The notes beneath the pieces are model-generated. The model made no database searches. It was not told the origin of the DNA and saw nothing but the letters and a program-made list of their open reading frames with translations. A DNA stretch of 64,000 bases, taken from assembly GCA_900319525.1 (NCBI GenBank), contig ONOU01000015.1:81685-145684 (forward strand), in the 5' to 3' direction. This DNA is from an uncultured Prevotellaceae bacterium (GTDB lineage: Bacteria > Bacteroidota > Bacteroidia > Bacteroidales > Muribaculaceae). Position 1 is the first letter of the stretch; every line of letters starts with the position of its first letter. A program made the position numbers and the translations under genes. Below, piece by piece: positions 7,744-16,645 of the stretch.

Positions 7744-9108
7744 ATGAACGTAAGTTTTGAACAAATTGATGCGGTGAACGGACTGCTCACCGTTGAGCTC
7801 AAGAGAGAAGATTTTGCTAGCGACGTGAACAAGGAAGTCGCTGCTATGGGCGTGCGCCACCCGTTGAAGGGTTTCCGCCCGGGTAAGGCCCCCAAGAACT
7901 TGTTGATGAAGTTCTACGGCCCCAGTGTAACTGCCGACGTTGTTGACCGCAAGGTGAGCCGCGCGCTGTATGACTACATCCGCGAGAACAAGCTGCAGGT
8001 GCTGGGTGAGCCTCTGCCCAACGAGGACACCAAGGTAGATATCATGAAGGACGAGGAGATGACCTTCAAGTATGACCTGGGACTGGCTCCCGCCATTGAG
8101 CTCAAGCTCAACAAGCGCATCAATGTGCCTTATTACAATATTGAGGTGACCGATCAGATGATCGATGACGCTATCGCCCATGACCGCAAGCGCCTGGGCA
8201 CCCTCGTTGACGGCGAGGTGAGTGACAAGGAGTCGATGCTGCGTGGCTCGATGATCGAGCTCGACGAGCAGGGTAACGACAAGGAAGGTGGCATCAAGGT
8301 GGAGCGCACCGTGATCTCGCCGCGTTACATGAACGACGAGGACGAGGCTGCCAAGTTTGTCGGCGTCAAGGTGGGTGACACGTTCACCTTCAACCCCCAC
8401 AAGGCCTATAACGGTAACGTGGCCGAGCTGTCGGGTCTGCTCAACGTTGACCGCAGCGATGCCGACGTGAAGAGCGACTTCCGCATCACCATCGAGGAGA
8501 TCAAGGTGAACCAGGATGCCGAGATGAACGAGGAGTTCTTCAAGGGCGTGCTGGGTACCGAGACCGAGGTTAAGGATGAGGCTGCCTTCCGCGAGGCTAT
8601 GCGCGACATGATTGTCAGGGCTAATGTCCCCGAGAGCAATTACCGCTTCACCGTTGACGCTCAGCGCATTCTCACTGACAAGGCTGGCGAATTGCAGTTG
8701 CCCGAGGAGTTCCTGAAGCGATTCCTGAAACTGCGCCGCGAGCAGGACGAGAAGAACAATGGCGAGGTTACCGAAGAGGAAGCCCAGAACATGTTCAAGC
8801 AGCTGCGTTGGCAACTCGTGAAGGATCACCTGGCTCAGGAACTGGGCATCAAGGTCGAGAAAGAGGATATCGACAACGCCGCCTTCATCTTCGCCCAGCA
8901 GCAGCTGTCGCAGTATGGCATCTACAATGCCCCCGAGGATCTTGTTAAGCAGCAGGCCGAGCGCTTCATGCAGGACGACCGTGCGCGCGAGATGATCCAG
9001 GAGCATGCCATCGACAACAAGTTCTATGCCGCTGTCAAGGAGGCCGTGAAGGTTAACGAGAAGTCGATCAGCGTTGAGGACTTCCGCAAGCTTTACGAGG
9101 AGAAGTAA
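7744..9108 (+). CDS. tig: Trigger factor (ribosome-associated chaperone)
   Basis: A 454-residue acidic protein of the trigger-factor family, which binds near the ribosomal exit tunnel and holds nascent chains. The N-terminal ribosome-binding domain includes FRPGKAPKNLLMKFYG, equivalent to the GFRxGKxP ribosome-contact loop. A diverged FKBP-like middle domain (about 150-240) and a long helical C-terminal chaperone domain follow. As in other Bacteroidetes, similarity to the enterobacterial protein is clearest only in the N-terminal signature. Its position directly upstream of clpP-clpX is the common bacterial arrangement. It has its own promoter and a terminator at 9131. Confidence 0.9.
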   Translation: MNVSFEQIDAVNGLLTVELKREDFASDVNKEVAAMGVRHPLKGFRPGKAPKNLLMKFYGPSVTADVVDRKVSRALYDYIRENKLQVLGEPLPNEDTKVDIMKDEEMTFKYDLGLAPAIELKLNKRINVPYYNIEVTDQMIDDAIAHDRKRLGTLVDGEVSDKESMLRGSMIELDEQGNDKEGGIKVERTVISPRYMNDEDEAAKFVGVKVGDTFTFNPHKAYNGNVAELSGLLNVDRSDADVKSDFRITIEEIKVNQDAEMNEEFFKGVLGTETEVKDEAAFREAMRDMIVRANVPESNYRFTVDAQRILTDKAGELQLPEEFLKRFLKLRREQDEKNNGEVTEEEAQNMFKQLRWQLVKDHLAQELGIKVEKEDIDNAAFIFAQQQLSQYGIYNAPEDLVKQQAERFMQDDRAREMIQEHAIDNKFYAAVKEAVKVNEKSISVEDFRKLYEEK

Positions 9109-9130
9109 TTTCCATTACCATAGCATTAAT

Positions 9131-9170
9131 AATGTGGGGCAGGGTAGTGACTCTGCTCCACATTGTTTTT
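9131..9170 (+). terminator. Terminator of tig
   Basis: AATGTGGGGCAG (9131-9142) pairs with CTGCTCCACATT (9153-9164) with one G-U pair and is followed by GTTTTT, 22 bases after the tig stop. Confidence 0.85.
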
Positions 9171-9177
9171 AAGCGGG

Positions 9178-9346
9178 TGTGTCATAATTTGATCGCAAAA
9201 GATAATATCCGTGCTGCGCACGGAGAAATTAAACAAAATTTGTATAAAAATTAAAAAAATAATTTTTTATTATATTTTTATCAATAATTTTGCCTAATTT
9301 ATCGGCCGTAAGGCCGATTAAAAACACGATGCTGAATTATGACACA
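9178..9346. mobile_element. MITE-like inverted-repeat element upstream of clpP
   Basis: TGTGTCATAATT (9178-9189) recurs as a perfect inverted copy at 9335-9346. The 169-base unit has a very A/T-rich core and inner palindromes (CCGTGCTGCGCACGG near 9210; ATCGGCCGTAAGGCCGAT at 9301-9318). It contains no coding frame. No clear target-site duplication is seen, so the mobile nature is inferred. Confidence 0.5.
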
Positions 9347-9361
9347 GACTCAGTTTAGAGC

Positions 9362-9403
9362 CTAGAGTTTAGGATTTAGGGTCTAGAGTTTAGGGTTTAA
9401 GGG
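9362..9403. repeat. Two tandem 21-base units, TTTAGG-rich
   Basis: Two near-identical 21-base units beginning CTAGAGTTTAGG stand in tandem (9362-9382, 9383-9403). They belong to the degenerate TTTAGG/TTTTAAG spacer tracts seen in several gaps of this window. Confidence 0.6.
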
Positions 9404-9539
9404 GGAAAGTTTAAAGATTATGTCTTTTTGTCATGTTACTGGTGTTTGGCGCAGTTATTGTCTGGGGTTAAAAGCATGAAATAATTCTCATGTCAATAAA
9501 AAAGTTTCCCAAACCTGTGTGGGAATGAGAAAAAAATAG

Positions 9540-9547
9540 TATCTTTG
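9540..9547 (+). promoter_or_regulatory. -7 promoter element for clpP-clpX
   Basis: TATCTTTG matches the -7 consensus 42 bases before the clpP ATG. No ideal -33 is visible; a GTGTG lies about 20 bases upstream. Confidence 0.55.
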
Positions 9548-9588
9548 AAAAAAATAATTATTCAACACTAGAAAAACAGAAGAATCAG

Positions 9589-10281
9589 ATGGAAAACGAT
9601 TTCAGAAAATTTGCAGTGCATCACTTGGGGATGAACGGATTAGCCCTGGACCAGTATGCTGCCGGGGTGAGTAACAATTACATTTCGCCCACCATTATGG
9701 AGGAGCGCAAGCTGAACGTGACTCAGCTCGACGTGTTTTCCCGCTTGATGATGGACCGCATCATTTTCCTGGGCACCCAGGTCGATGACTATAGCGCCAA
9801 TGTCGTCCAGGCTCAGTTGCTTTATCTCGACACCTCGGACCCTGGCAAGGATATCTCGCTGTATATCAACTCTCCCGGTGGCTCGGTATATGCCGGCCTG
9901 GGCATCTATGACACGATGCAGTTTATCAACAGCGACGTTTCCACCATCTGCACCGGCATGGCCGCATCGATGGCCGCCGTGCTGCTGGTTGCCGGCCAGA
10001 AGGATAAGCGCTTTGCCTTGCAGCACAGCCGCGTGATGATCCATCAGCCGATGGGCGGCATCAGCGGTCAGGCGTCGGACATCGAGATTACCTCCCGCGA
10101 GATCCTCAAGCTCAAGCAGGAACTCTACACAATCATCAGCGACCACTCGGGTCAGCCCTATGACAAGGTGTATGCCGACAGCGACCGTGACTACTGGATG
10201 ACCGCTGCCGAAGCCAAGGATTATGGCATGATCGACAAAGTCCTTGTCCGCGAGAAACCTGCTGAGAAACCCGCTGAGTAA
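9589..10281 (+). CDS. clpP: ATP-dependent Clp protease proteolytic subunit
   Basis: A 230-residue serine peptidase that forms the degradative chamber of ClpXP. The catalytic Ser is S127 in TGMAASMAAV and the His is H152 in SRVMIHQPMGG. Their 25-residue separation equals that of characterised ClpP, and the Asp would follow in the ITSREILKLKQELY region. An N-terminal extension of about 25-30 residues precedes the core, as is usual in Bacteroidetes. It is cotranscribed with clpX, 7 bases downstream. The 480-base gap before it holds the tig terminator, a MITE-like element, TTTAGG repeats and the promoter. Confidence 0.96.
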   Translation: MENDFRKFAVHHLGMNGLALDQYAAGVSNNYISPTIMEERKLNVTQLDVFSRLMMDRIIFLGTQVDDYSANVVQAQLLYLDTSDPGKDISLYINSPGGSVYAGLGIYDTMQFINSDVSTICTGMAASMAAVLLVAGQKDKRFALQHSRVMIHQPMGGISGQASDIEITSREILKLKQELYTIISDHSGQPYDKVYADSDRDYWMTAAEAKDYGMIDKVLVREKPAEKPAE

Positions 10282-10288
10282 CTGTAAG

Positions 10289-11536
10289 ATGGCAAAAAAG
10301 AAAGATACAACAACACTGTATTGCAGCTTCTGTGGGCGCAGTGACCGTGAGGTCGAGCTGATGTTGCCGGGCATGAACGGTTGCATCTGTAACGACTGTG
10401 CCGAGCGGGCGGTGGAACTGTCGCGGGAGTATCTCAACAAGATGTCCTCGTCGATGCTTCCCGATCTGGACATGGACAGCCTGCCCAAGCCAGAGGAAAT
10501 CAAGGCATATCTCGATCAGTATGTGATTGGCCAGGAGACGGCCAAGCGCTACCTGTCGGTCGCCGTCTATAACCACTACAAGCGCTTGAACCAGAAGCGT
10601 GACGACGACATCGATATCGAGAAGAGCAACATCATCATCGTGGGTCCCACCGGCACGGGCAAGACCCTGCTTGCCAAGACCATCGCACGGATGCTGAAAG
10701 TGCCCTTTGCCATCGTTGACGCCACGGTGCTGACCGAGGCCGGATATGTGGGCGAGGATATCGAGAGCCTGCTGACCCGACTGCTGGCGGCATGTGACTA
10801 CAATGTCGCCGAGGCCGAGCGAGGCATCGTCTTTATCGACGAGATCGACAAGATCGCGCGCAAGGGCGATAACCCGTCAATCACGCGTGACGTGAGCGGC
10901 GAGGGCGTGCAGCAGGGCCTGCTCAAGCTGCTTGAGGGCTCGGTGGTCAACGTGCCTCCTCAAGGAGGCCGCAAGCATCCCGAGCAGAAGATGATTGCCG
11001 TTGATACCAAGAATATCCTGTTCATCTGTGGCGGAGCATTTGAGGGTATCGAACGCAAGATTGCCCAGCGCCTCAATACCCATGTCGTGGGTTATGGCGC
11101 CAGCAACCACGTGAGCAGGACCGACCGTGACAAGCTGTTGCATTTTGTGGCCCCACAGGACCTGCGCAGCTATGGTCTGATTCCCGAGATCATCGGCCGC
11201 CTGCCCATCCTGACCAACCTTGAGCCGCTGGACCGTGACGCGCTGCTGCGCATCCTCACCGAGCCCAAGAACGCCATCGTGCGCCAGTACAAGAAACTCC
11301 TGGAGATGGACGGAGTGGAACTGGTCATTGATGATGACGTGTTGACCTTTGTCGTGGACAAGTCAATCGAGTACAAGCTGGGAGCCCGAGGCCTGCGAAG
11401 CCTGTTCGAGACCATCATGATCGATGTCATGTATCAGGCACCGTCGCTCAAGGAGAAACGCTACGTGCTTACCCGCGAATTTGCCGAGCGCCAGCTCTCC
11501 AAGTCCAATTTTGACTTGCTGGCCTCCAATTCCTGA
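10289..11536 (+). CDS. clpX: ATP-dependent Clp protease ATP-binding subunit ClpX
   Basis: A 415-residue AAA+ unfoldase that recognises substrates and feeds ClpP. The N-terminal zinc domain has CSFCGRS and CICNDCAE. Walker A is [13 protein letters not shown] and Walker B is [12 protein letters not shown]. The ClpP-contacting IGF-type loop is not in canonical form; [15 protein letters not shown] and the C-terminal [13 protein letters not shown] sensor-2 region are present. The ATG at 10289, 7 bases after clpP, is preferred over an in-frame codon at 10244 inside clpP because family members begin just before the zinc finger (MAKKKD...YCSFC). Confidence 0.96.
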   Translation: MAKKKDTTTLYCSFCGRSDREVELMLPGMNGCICNDCAERAVELSREYLNKMSSSMLPDLDMDSLPKPEEIKAYLDQYVIGQETAKRYLSVAVYNHYKRLNQKRDDDIDIEKSNIIIVGPTGTGKTLLAKTIARMLKVPFAIVDATVLTEAGYVGEDIESLLTRLLAACDYNVAEAERGIVFIDEIDKIARKGDNPSITRDVSGEGVQQGLLKLLEGSVVNVPPQGGRKHPEQKMIAVDTKNILFICGGAFEGIERKIAQRLNTHVVGYGASNHVSRTDRDKLLHFVAPQDLRSYGLIPEIIGRLPILTNLEPLDRDALLRILTEPKNAIVRQYKKLLEMDGVELVIDDDVLTFVVDKSIEYKLGARGLRSLFETIMIDVMYQAPSLKEKRYVLTREFAERQLSKSNFDLLASNS

Positions 11537-11615
11537 TGTCTGGAGTCATCAGCCTTGGGCATCCGTTGGGATTGATTTTCCCGCAGTTGTGCAATGCTGA
11601 TGACTTGAGACTTAA

Positions 11616-11796
11616 GGGGACTTCTATAAAAAATTACCAAAATGATAGTTTTTTAGTGTTGGATGTCTTTGGCCGCTTTTCGGCGGGTTTTGCCTTACCT
11701 TCCTGGACCATAGCTTGCAATGCTCCTGCTAAGGCCAGTCAAAATCTGCTCGAGACTCAATACAAATCCATTCCAAGCTAATTTATAGAAGTCCCC
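11616..11796. mobile_element. MITE with 15-bp terminal inverted repeats and TAA duplication
   Basis: GGGGACTTCTATAAA (11616-11630) recurs as a perfect inverted copy, TTTATAGAAGTCCCC (11782-11796). The 181-base unit is bordered on both sides by TAA (11613-11615 and 11797-11799), as expected for a 3-base target duplication. No transposase frame fits inside. The three-base duplication is typical of some IS5-group elements, so it may be mobilised in trans by such a transposase; that assignment is inference. Confidence 0.75.
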
Positions 11797-11842
11797 TAAA
11801 AATATTTTTCTTGAAAATTATCTCCAGTTCCTAAAATTGTAC

Positions 11843-11850
11843 TATATTTG
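11843..11850 (+). promoter_or_regulatory. -7 promoter element for recQ
   Basis: TATATTTG fits the Bacteroidetes -7 consensus 30 bases before the recQ ATG. Confidence 0.55.
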
Positions 11851-11880
11851 TGAAATCATTGAAACCCTTAACCTTGAATT

Positions 11881-14058
11881 ATGGCGAAAAACAATAAGTT
11901 AACATCCGCACTGAAGGAATACTTCGGTTTTGAGACGTTTAAAGGCAACCAGGAAGCGATCATCGAGAATCTGCTTGCTGAGCATGACACGTTTGTGTTG
12001 ATGCCCACAGGCGGGGGCAAGTCGTTGTGCTACCAGTTGCCGGCCCGCATCATGGAAGGCACAGCCATTGTTATATCGCCGCTCATCGCCCTGATGAAGA
12101 ATCAGGTCGATGCCATGCGCAGCTACAGTGAGGAAGACGGTATAGCCCATTTCTTGAACTCATCGCTCACCAAGCAAGCGATTGAAGAAGTGAAGAATGA
12201 CGTGCGCAGTGGCCGTACCAAGCTCCTGTATGTAGCTCCCGAGTCGCTGACCAAGGAGGATAATGTGGCCTTCTTGAAGGATGTGCCCATCTCATTCTAT
12301 GCTATCGACGAGGCTCACTGTATATCGGAGTGGGGCCATGATTTCCGCCCTGAATACCGCAACATCCGCCCGATCATCAACCGCATCGGTGTCCGTCCCA
12401 TCATCGCATTGACGGCCACCGCAACGCCTAAGGTGCAGCATGATATCCAGAAGAACCTGGGTATGACCCAGGCCGCCGTGTTCAAGTCATCGTTCAACCG
12501 TCCCAACCTGTATTATGAGGTGCGTCCCAAGACCAAGGACGTGGATCGCGAGATCATCAAGTTCATCAAGGCCAACGAGGGCAAATCGGGCATTATCTAC
12601 TGCCTGAGCCGCAAGAAGGTCGAGGAACTGGCCGAGGTGCTGCGCCTCAACGATATCAAGGCGCTGCCCTATCATGCAGGCATGGAGAGCGCGGTGCGCA
12701 GCAACAATCAGGACGCATTCTTGAGCGAGGATGTTGACGTGATTGTAGCGACCATCGCCTTCGGTATGGGTATCGACAAGCCCGATGTGAGGTTTGTCAT
12801 CCATTATGATATCCCCAAGAGCCTGGAGGGTTACTACCAGGAGACCGGCCGTGCCGGCCGTGACGGGGGCGAGGGCAAGTGCATCACCTTCTATTCCCGC
12901 AAGGACCTGGACAAGCTCGAGAAGTTCATGCAGGGCAAGCCCATCGCCGAACAGGAGATCGGGAAGCAGTTGCTGCTCGAGACTCGCGACTATGCCGAGT
13001 CGTCGGTTTGTCGCCGCCGCTCGCTGCTGCACTACTTTGGCGAGACCTACGAGCAAGAGAACTGTGGCAACTGCGATAACTGCCTCAAGCCCAAGAAGCG
13101 TGTCGAGGCCAGCGAAGAGCTGCGTGCCGCCATCGAGACGATCATCGCCCTGCGCGAGCGCTTCAAGCCCGAATATGTTGCCCATGTGATGATGGGCGAC
13201 GCCACTCCCGAGATTCAAGGCTACAAGCACAATGAACTGGACGTGTTTGGCTGTACTGAAGAGCGTGACGAGAAGTTCCTGCTGGCGGTCATCCGCCAAG
13301 GTGTCTTTGCCGACTATCTGGCCAAGGATATCGAGAACTATGGCGTCATCAAGGTGACCAAAGAGGGCAAGAATTTCCTTAACAGCCGTGAGAAATTCTG
13401 GATTGTTGAGGATAACCCCTATACCGAGATGATGGACGAGGAACTGCATGGCGGTGGCAGCGGAGCTGTCGATGCCGAGCTGTTCAGCATCCTCAAGGAC
13501 CTGCGCCGCAAGATTGCCAAGCAGCACGGGCTGCCCACCTATGTTATCTTCCAGGAGCCCTCGCTCGACGCGATGGCCACGACCTATCCTATCACCATCG
13601 AGGAGTTGCAGAACATTCCCGGCGTGGGCCCCGGTAAGGCCAAGCGCTATGGCCAGGAATTCATCGAGCTCATCAAGAAGTATGTCGAGGAGAACGAGAT
13701 TGAGCGCCCCGAGGACATGCGCGTGCGCACGGTAGCCAACAAGAGCAAGCTCAAGGTGGAGATCATTACAGCCATCGACCGCAAGGTGCCGCTCGACGCT
13801 CTTGCCGAGAGCAAGGACCTCGAGATGGACGAGCTGCTCGATGAACTCGAGGCCATCGTGTACAGCGGTACCAAGATCAACGTCTCCTACTACATTGACG
13901 AAGCCGTGGACAACGACATCGAGGATGACATCTTTGAGTACTTCAAGGAGAGCGAGAGCGACGATATCGAGACGGCCATGCAGGAGCTGGGCGATGACTA
14001 CACCGAGGAGGAAATACGCCTGGTACGCATCAAGTTCCTGAGCGAGATGGGCAACTGA
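11881..14058 (+). CDS. recQ: ATP-dependent DNA helicase RecQ
   Basis: A 725-residue 3'-5' helicase for recombination and repair. Motif I is MPTGGGKSLCYQLPA, motif II is AIDEAHCISEWGHDFR, and motif VI is QETGRAGRDGGEG. The RecQ-C-terminal zinc site includes CRRRSLLHYFGE and CGNCDNC. A winged-helix region follows, then an HRDC domain near residues 535-610 (IPGVGPGKAKRYGQEF). An acidic C-terminal tail of about 100 residues extends beyond HRDC, as in the longer Bacteroidetes RecQ. The stop codon overlaps the first unit of a tandem repeat that carries the next gene's start. Confidence 0.95.
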   Translation: MAKNNKLTSALKEYFGFETFKGNQEAIIENLLAEHDTFVLMPTGGGKSLCYQLPARIMEGTAIVISPLIALMKNQVDAMRSYSEEDGIAHFLNSSLTKQAIEEVKNDVRSGRTKLLYVAPESLTKEDNVAFLKDVPISFYAIDEAHCISEWGHDFRPEYRNIRPIINRIGVRPIIALTATATPKVQHDIQKNLGMTQAAVFKSSFNRPNLYYEVRPKTKDVDREIIKFIKANEGKSGIIYCLSRKKVEELAEVLRLNDIKALPYHAGMESAVRSNNQDAFLSEDVDVIVATIAFGMGIDKPDVRFVIHYDIPKSLEGYYQETGRAGRDGGEGKCITFYSRKDLDKLEKFMQGKPIAEQEIGKQLLLETRDYAESSVCRRRSLLHYFGETYEQENCGNCDNCLKPKKRVEASEELRAAIETIIALRERFKPEYVAHVMMGDATPEIQGYKHNELDVFGCTEERDEKFLLAVIRQGVFADYLAKDIENYGVIKVTKEGKNFLNSREKFWIVEDNPYTEMMDEELHGGGSGAVDAELFSILKDLRRKIAKQHGLPTYVIFQEPSLDAMATTYPITIEELQNIPGVGPGKAKRYGQEFIELIKKYVEENEIERPEDMRVRTVANKSKLKVEIITAIDRKVPLDALAESKDLEMDELLDELEAIVYSGTKINVSYYIDEAVDNDIEDDIFEYFKESESDDIETAMQELGDDYTEEEIRLVRIKFLSEMGN

Positions 14059-14120
14059 TGAAAAAAAACAAAAAGACAACTGATGAAAAAAACAAAAAGA
14101 CAACTGATGAAAAAAACACT
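14053..14120 (+). repeat. Three tandem 24/25-base units carrying start codons
   Basis: CAACTGATGAAAAAAAC-type units begin at 14053, 14078 and 14102. Each contains an ATG (14058, 14083, 14107). The first unit has one extra A, so its ATG is out of frame, while the second and third are in frame with the TonB-C protein. Confidence 0.8.
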
Positions 14121-14583
14121 GTTGCTATTGTTGCCTTGCATGGCATTGCTCACGGGCAATGCCGTTCATGCACAACAAGTGGTGACCATGAATGATGACG
14201 AGGTACAGCAGCACAAGTCGCGTTTTGCCGACTTGAAGAAGACCTTCGCGACCGACGAGGCATTGCCACAATTCCCTGGTGGTGATGCCGCCCTGATGAG
14301 GTGGTTGCGTGATCATCTGCGCTATCCCAAGACGGCCGCACAGTTTGGCATTGAGGGTAGGGTAGTGGTCGTGTTTGTCGTCGGCACCGACGGCAAGGTG
14401 AGTGAGGTCAAGGTCGCCAAGTCGGTCGACAATGATCTGGACCAGGAGGCTGTGCGCGTGTGCAAGATGCTGCCCAAGTTTATCCCTGCCCACGACAAGA
14501 GTGGCAAGCCTGTCGCAGCATGGTACACTCTTCCCATCACGTTCAAGTTGCCACCACGGCAAATCACCCCCAGTGGCAACTGA
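14107..14583 (+). CDS. Secreted TonB C-terminal domain protein
   Basis: A protein of about 158 residues with a signal peptide (MKKTLLLLLPCMALLTGNAVHAQ) and a C-terminal TonB-like domain: LPQFPGGDAALMRWLRDHLR, GIEGRVVVVFVVGTDGKVSE, then AVRVCKMLPKFIPA and AAWYTLPITFKLP. The start at 14107 gives the best signal peptide; 14083 is in frame and adds eight residues. Unlike the TonB proteins at 53484 and 54979 it lacks the cytoplasmic N-terminus and proline/glutamate-rich spacer, so the domain would be free in the periplasm. A role in TonB-dependent transport is only inferred. Confidence 0.8.
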   Translation: MKKTLLLLLPCMALLTGNAVHAQQVVTMNDDEVQQHKSRFADLKKTFATDEALPQFPGGDAALMRWLRDHLRYPKTAAQFGIEGRVVVVFVVGTDGKVSEVKVAKSVDNDLDQEAVRVCKMLPKFIPAHDKSGKPVAAWYTLPITFKLPPRQITPSGN

Positions 14584-14614
14584 TTCTTCTCTGTTAAGAA
14601 GGAAACAAAGAAAA

Positions 14615-14648
14615 AACAAGAGCGATAATATAATTTTTCGCTCTTGTT
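14615..14648 (+). terminator. Terminator after the TonB-C gene
   Basis: AACAAGAGCGA (14615-14625) pairs perfectly with TCGCTCTTGTT (14638-14648) and is followed by TG-rich sequence. Confidence 0.7.
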
Positions 14649-14718
14649 TGCGTTACATAGTTAGTATATAAGGAATGAAAAAACGTAAAATATAAGATTT
14701 GAAACCAACCTAAAGAAG

Positions 14719-16641
14719 ATGAAAGCTAAACTTTTGATTTCTTCGTTGCTGTTGGGTGTTGTGGTTCTTGCCTTTGCCAAGGAGAAGGACCCTGTCTTGA
14801 TGACCATCAACGGCAAGCAGATCAAGCTCTCGGAGTTTGAGTATCTTTATCACAAGAACAATCAGCAACAACTCGAGAAAGAGACTCTGGATCAGTATGT
14901 TGACCGCTTTGTGCTCTACAAGCGCAAGGTGGCTGATGCCGAGGCCGCCGGTATTGATACCACTGACGTCTTCATCAAGGAGTTTGAGGGATATCAGAAG
15001 GACCTTGCCGCTCCCTACATGACCGAGGACACCACCTACAAGTGGGAGCTGATCAACGAGACCTACAATCGTTACAAGAAAGAAATCGACGTGGACCATA
15101 TCATGCTGCCTCTTGGAGCAAACGATCAGGAGACCGCATCGCAGCTGGCGCGAATGGATAGCCTGCGCACGTGTGTGCTCAATGGCGAGGACTGGGCCGA
15201 CCTGGCAAAGCGCTTCTCTGTTGACCCGTATGTGAAGCGCAACCAAGGCCGCTTTGGCTTTATTTCGGTGTGTCTGTTCCCCATCGAAGTGGAGGATGTG
15301 ATCTACAGCAGTGCTGCAGGCGAGTTGTCCAAACCCTTTGTCAGCCAGGCAGGCGTTCACATGGTGCGCGTTAACGAGGTGCGTGACCGCAACGATGTCC
15401 ACGCCAAGCATATTCTGAAACTCTTCCCCCAGAATGCCACCGACGAACAGAAGGCAGTCTGCAAGGCGCAGATCGATTCGATTTACGCTCTGCTCAAGGC
15501 CGGTGCCAACTTTGAGGAGATGGCCAAGAAAGAGTCGCAGGACGGAAGCGCCCGCTATGGCGGAGACCTGAGGTGGTTTGGCCGTGGCAGGATGGTTCAG
15601 CCCTTTGAGGATATCGCATTCTCTCTGGCCGATGGCCAAATCAGTGAGCCGTTTGCCACCCAGTTTGGTTACCATATCGTCAAGACTGTGGCTCACGGCA
15701 TGCCCTCGCTGACCGAGTTGCGTCCCGGCATCGAGAATGTGCTCGAGCGCATCGGCCGCATGAAGGAGGTCAAGGAGCGTCGTATCAACGACCTCAAGGA
15801 GAAGTATAATTACCGCTTGGGTTCAGCCTTTGAGAACCTGCTGGACAAGGGCCTCGCGGCTAACGGTGGCCTTGACTCGGCCTTCGTGGCACAGTACTTC
15901 AAGGGTAATAAGGATGCGCTGTTCACCTATGGCAAGAAGGAGTCGGTGCCTGTACGCGCCCTGATGTCGCAGCTCAGTGTCAAATCTCCCATTGCCGACC
16001 TGGCTAAGGCCAAGAACGAAATCATGTCCAAGGTCAACGCCCTGGCCGAGAAAGCCCTTGACGACTATGACAGGCGTGAGCTGGTGAAGAACAATGCCGA
16101 GTACCGCAACCTGCTGAACGAGTATCGTGACGGCATGCTGCTGTTCGAGATCAGCAACCGTCGCGTGTGGAAGGCTGCTGCCCGCGACACCGTTGGCCTG
16201 GAGCGTTACTATGCCGAGAACCGCGACAAGTACCACTGGGATGAGCCACACTTCAAGGGCATCATCCTGAGCGCTAAGAACGATAGCGTGCTCAATCTTG
16301 TTAAGGCCGACGTCAAGACAATGGCTGCCGACACGGTGACCTATGGCCTGCACAACAAGTACGGTGACAACATCCGCATGGATCACATGGTGGTCAAGAA
16401 GGGTGAGAACCCGCTTGCCGATTATCTGGCATTCCATGTGGGAGACAAGCCCAATGGCAAGTCTTATCCCGAGTTTATGATCCTGAACGGCGGCGTTATC
16501 AGTCAGCCTGAGGAGATGGCCGACGTGCGTGGCATGGTGACCAGCGATTATCAGGATGTGCTGGAGCAGCGCTGGAAAGAGGAACTCGCTGCCAAGTACC
16601 CCGTCAAGATCAACAAGAAGGTGCTCAAGCAAGTGAAGTAA
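14719..16641 (+). CDS. Periplasmic peptidylprolyl isomerase/chaperone with two PpiC domains
   Basis: A 640-residue exported protein. The signal peptide (MKAKLLISSLLLGVVVLAFA) is followed by an N-terminal helical region and two parvulin domains. The first is near residues 115-215 (VDHIMLPLG ... RNQGRFGFIS). The second is near 225-330 (HAKHILKLFPQNATDEQKA ... GGDLRWFGRGRM, FATQFGYHIVKT). A long C-terminal helical segment follows. SurA/PpiC proteins help outer-membrane proteins fold. A second, smaller SurA-like protein is encoded at 23573, so this organism has at least two. Substrate partners cannot be read from the sequence. Confidence 0.86.
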   Translation: MKAKLLISSLLLGVVVLAFAKEKDPVLMTINGKQIKLSEFEYLYHKNNQQQLEKETLDQYVDRFVLYKRKVADAEAAGIDTTDVFIKEFEGYQKDLAAPYMTEDTTYKWELINETYNRYKKEIDVDHIMLPLGANDQETASQLARMDSLRTCVLNGEDWADLAKRFSVDPYVKRNQGRFGFISVCLFPIEVEDVIYSSAAGELSKPFVSQAGVHMVRVNEVRDRNDVHAKHILKLFPQNATDEQKAVCKAQIDSIYALLKAGANFEEMAKKESQDGSARYGGDLRWFGRGRMVQPFEDIAFSLADGQISEPFATQFGYHIVKTVAHGMPSLTELRPGIENVLERIGRMKEVKERRINDLKEKYNYRLGSAFENLLDKGLAANGGLDSAFVAQYFKGNKDALFTYGKKESVPVRALMSQLSVKSPIADLAKAKNEIMSKVNALAEKALDDYDRRELVKNNAEYRNLLNEYRDGMLLFEISNRRVWKAAARDTVGLERYYAENRDKYHWDEPHFKGIILSAKNDSVLNLVKADVKTMAADTVTYGLHNKYGDNIRMDHMVVKKGENPLADYLAFHVGDKPNGKSYPEFMILNGGVISQPEEMADVRGMVTSDYQDVLEQRWKEELAAKYPVKINKKVLKQVK

Positions 16642-16645
16642 TTAA

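Larger units (their letters stand above)
11537..11880. other. clpX-recQ spacer
   Basis: This 344-base gap holds a 181-base inverted-repeat element (11616-11796) and the recQ promoter. An 81-codon frame (11536-11781) overlaps the clpX stop and runs into the repeat element; it has no recognisable family and looks fortuitous or a transposon remnant. No clpX terminator is evident before the element. Confidence 0.6.

Noticed and set aside
7603-9006. Long (467-codon) minus-strand frame opposite tig
   Set aside because: It mirrors the trigger-factor coding frame; its leucine/valine/histidine-rich product is typical of antisense of acidic coding DNA.
9303-9316. GGCCGTAAGGCC palindrome, inverse copy at 54916-54927
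   Set aside because: Twelve bases recurring once is too short to call a repeat family from one window; kept only as a note.
10244-10288. Upstream in-frame start for clpX
   Set aside because: It lies inside clpP and adds 15 residues not found before the zinc finger in the family.
11536-11781. 81-codon frame overlapping the clpX stop
   Set aside because: It runs across the left end and most of the MITE, has no recognisable domain, and its overlap with clpX looks accidental.
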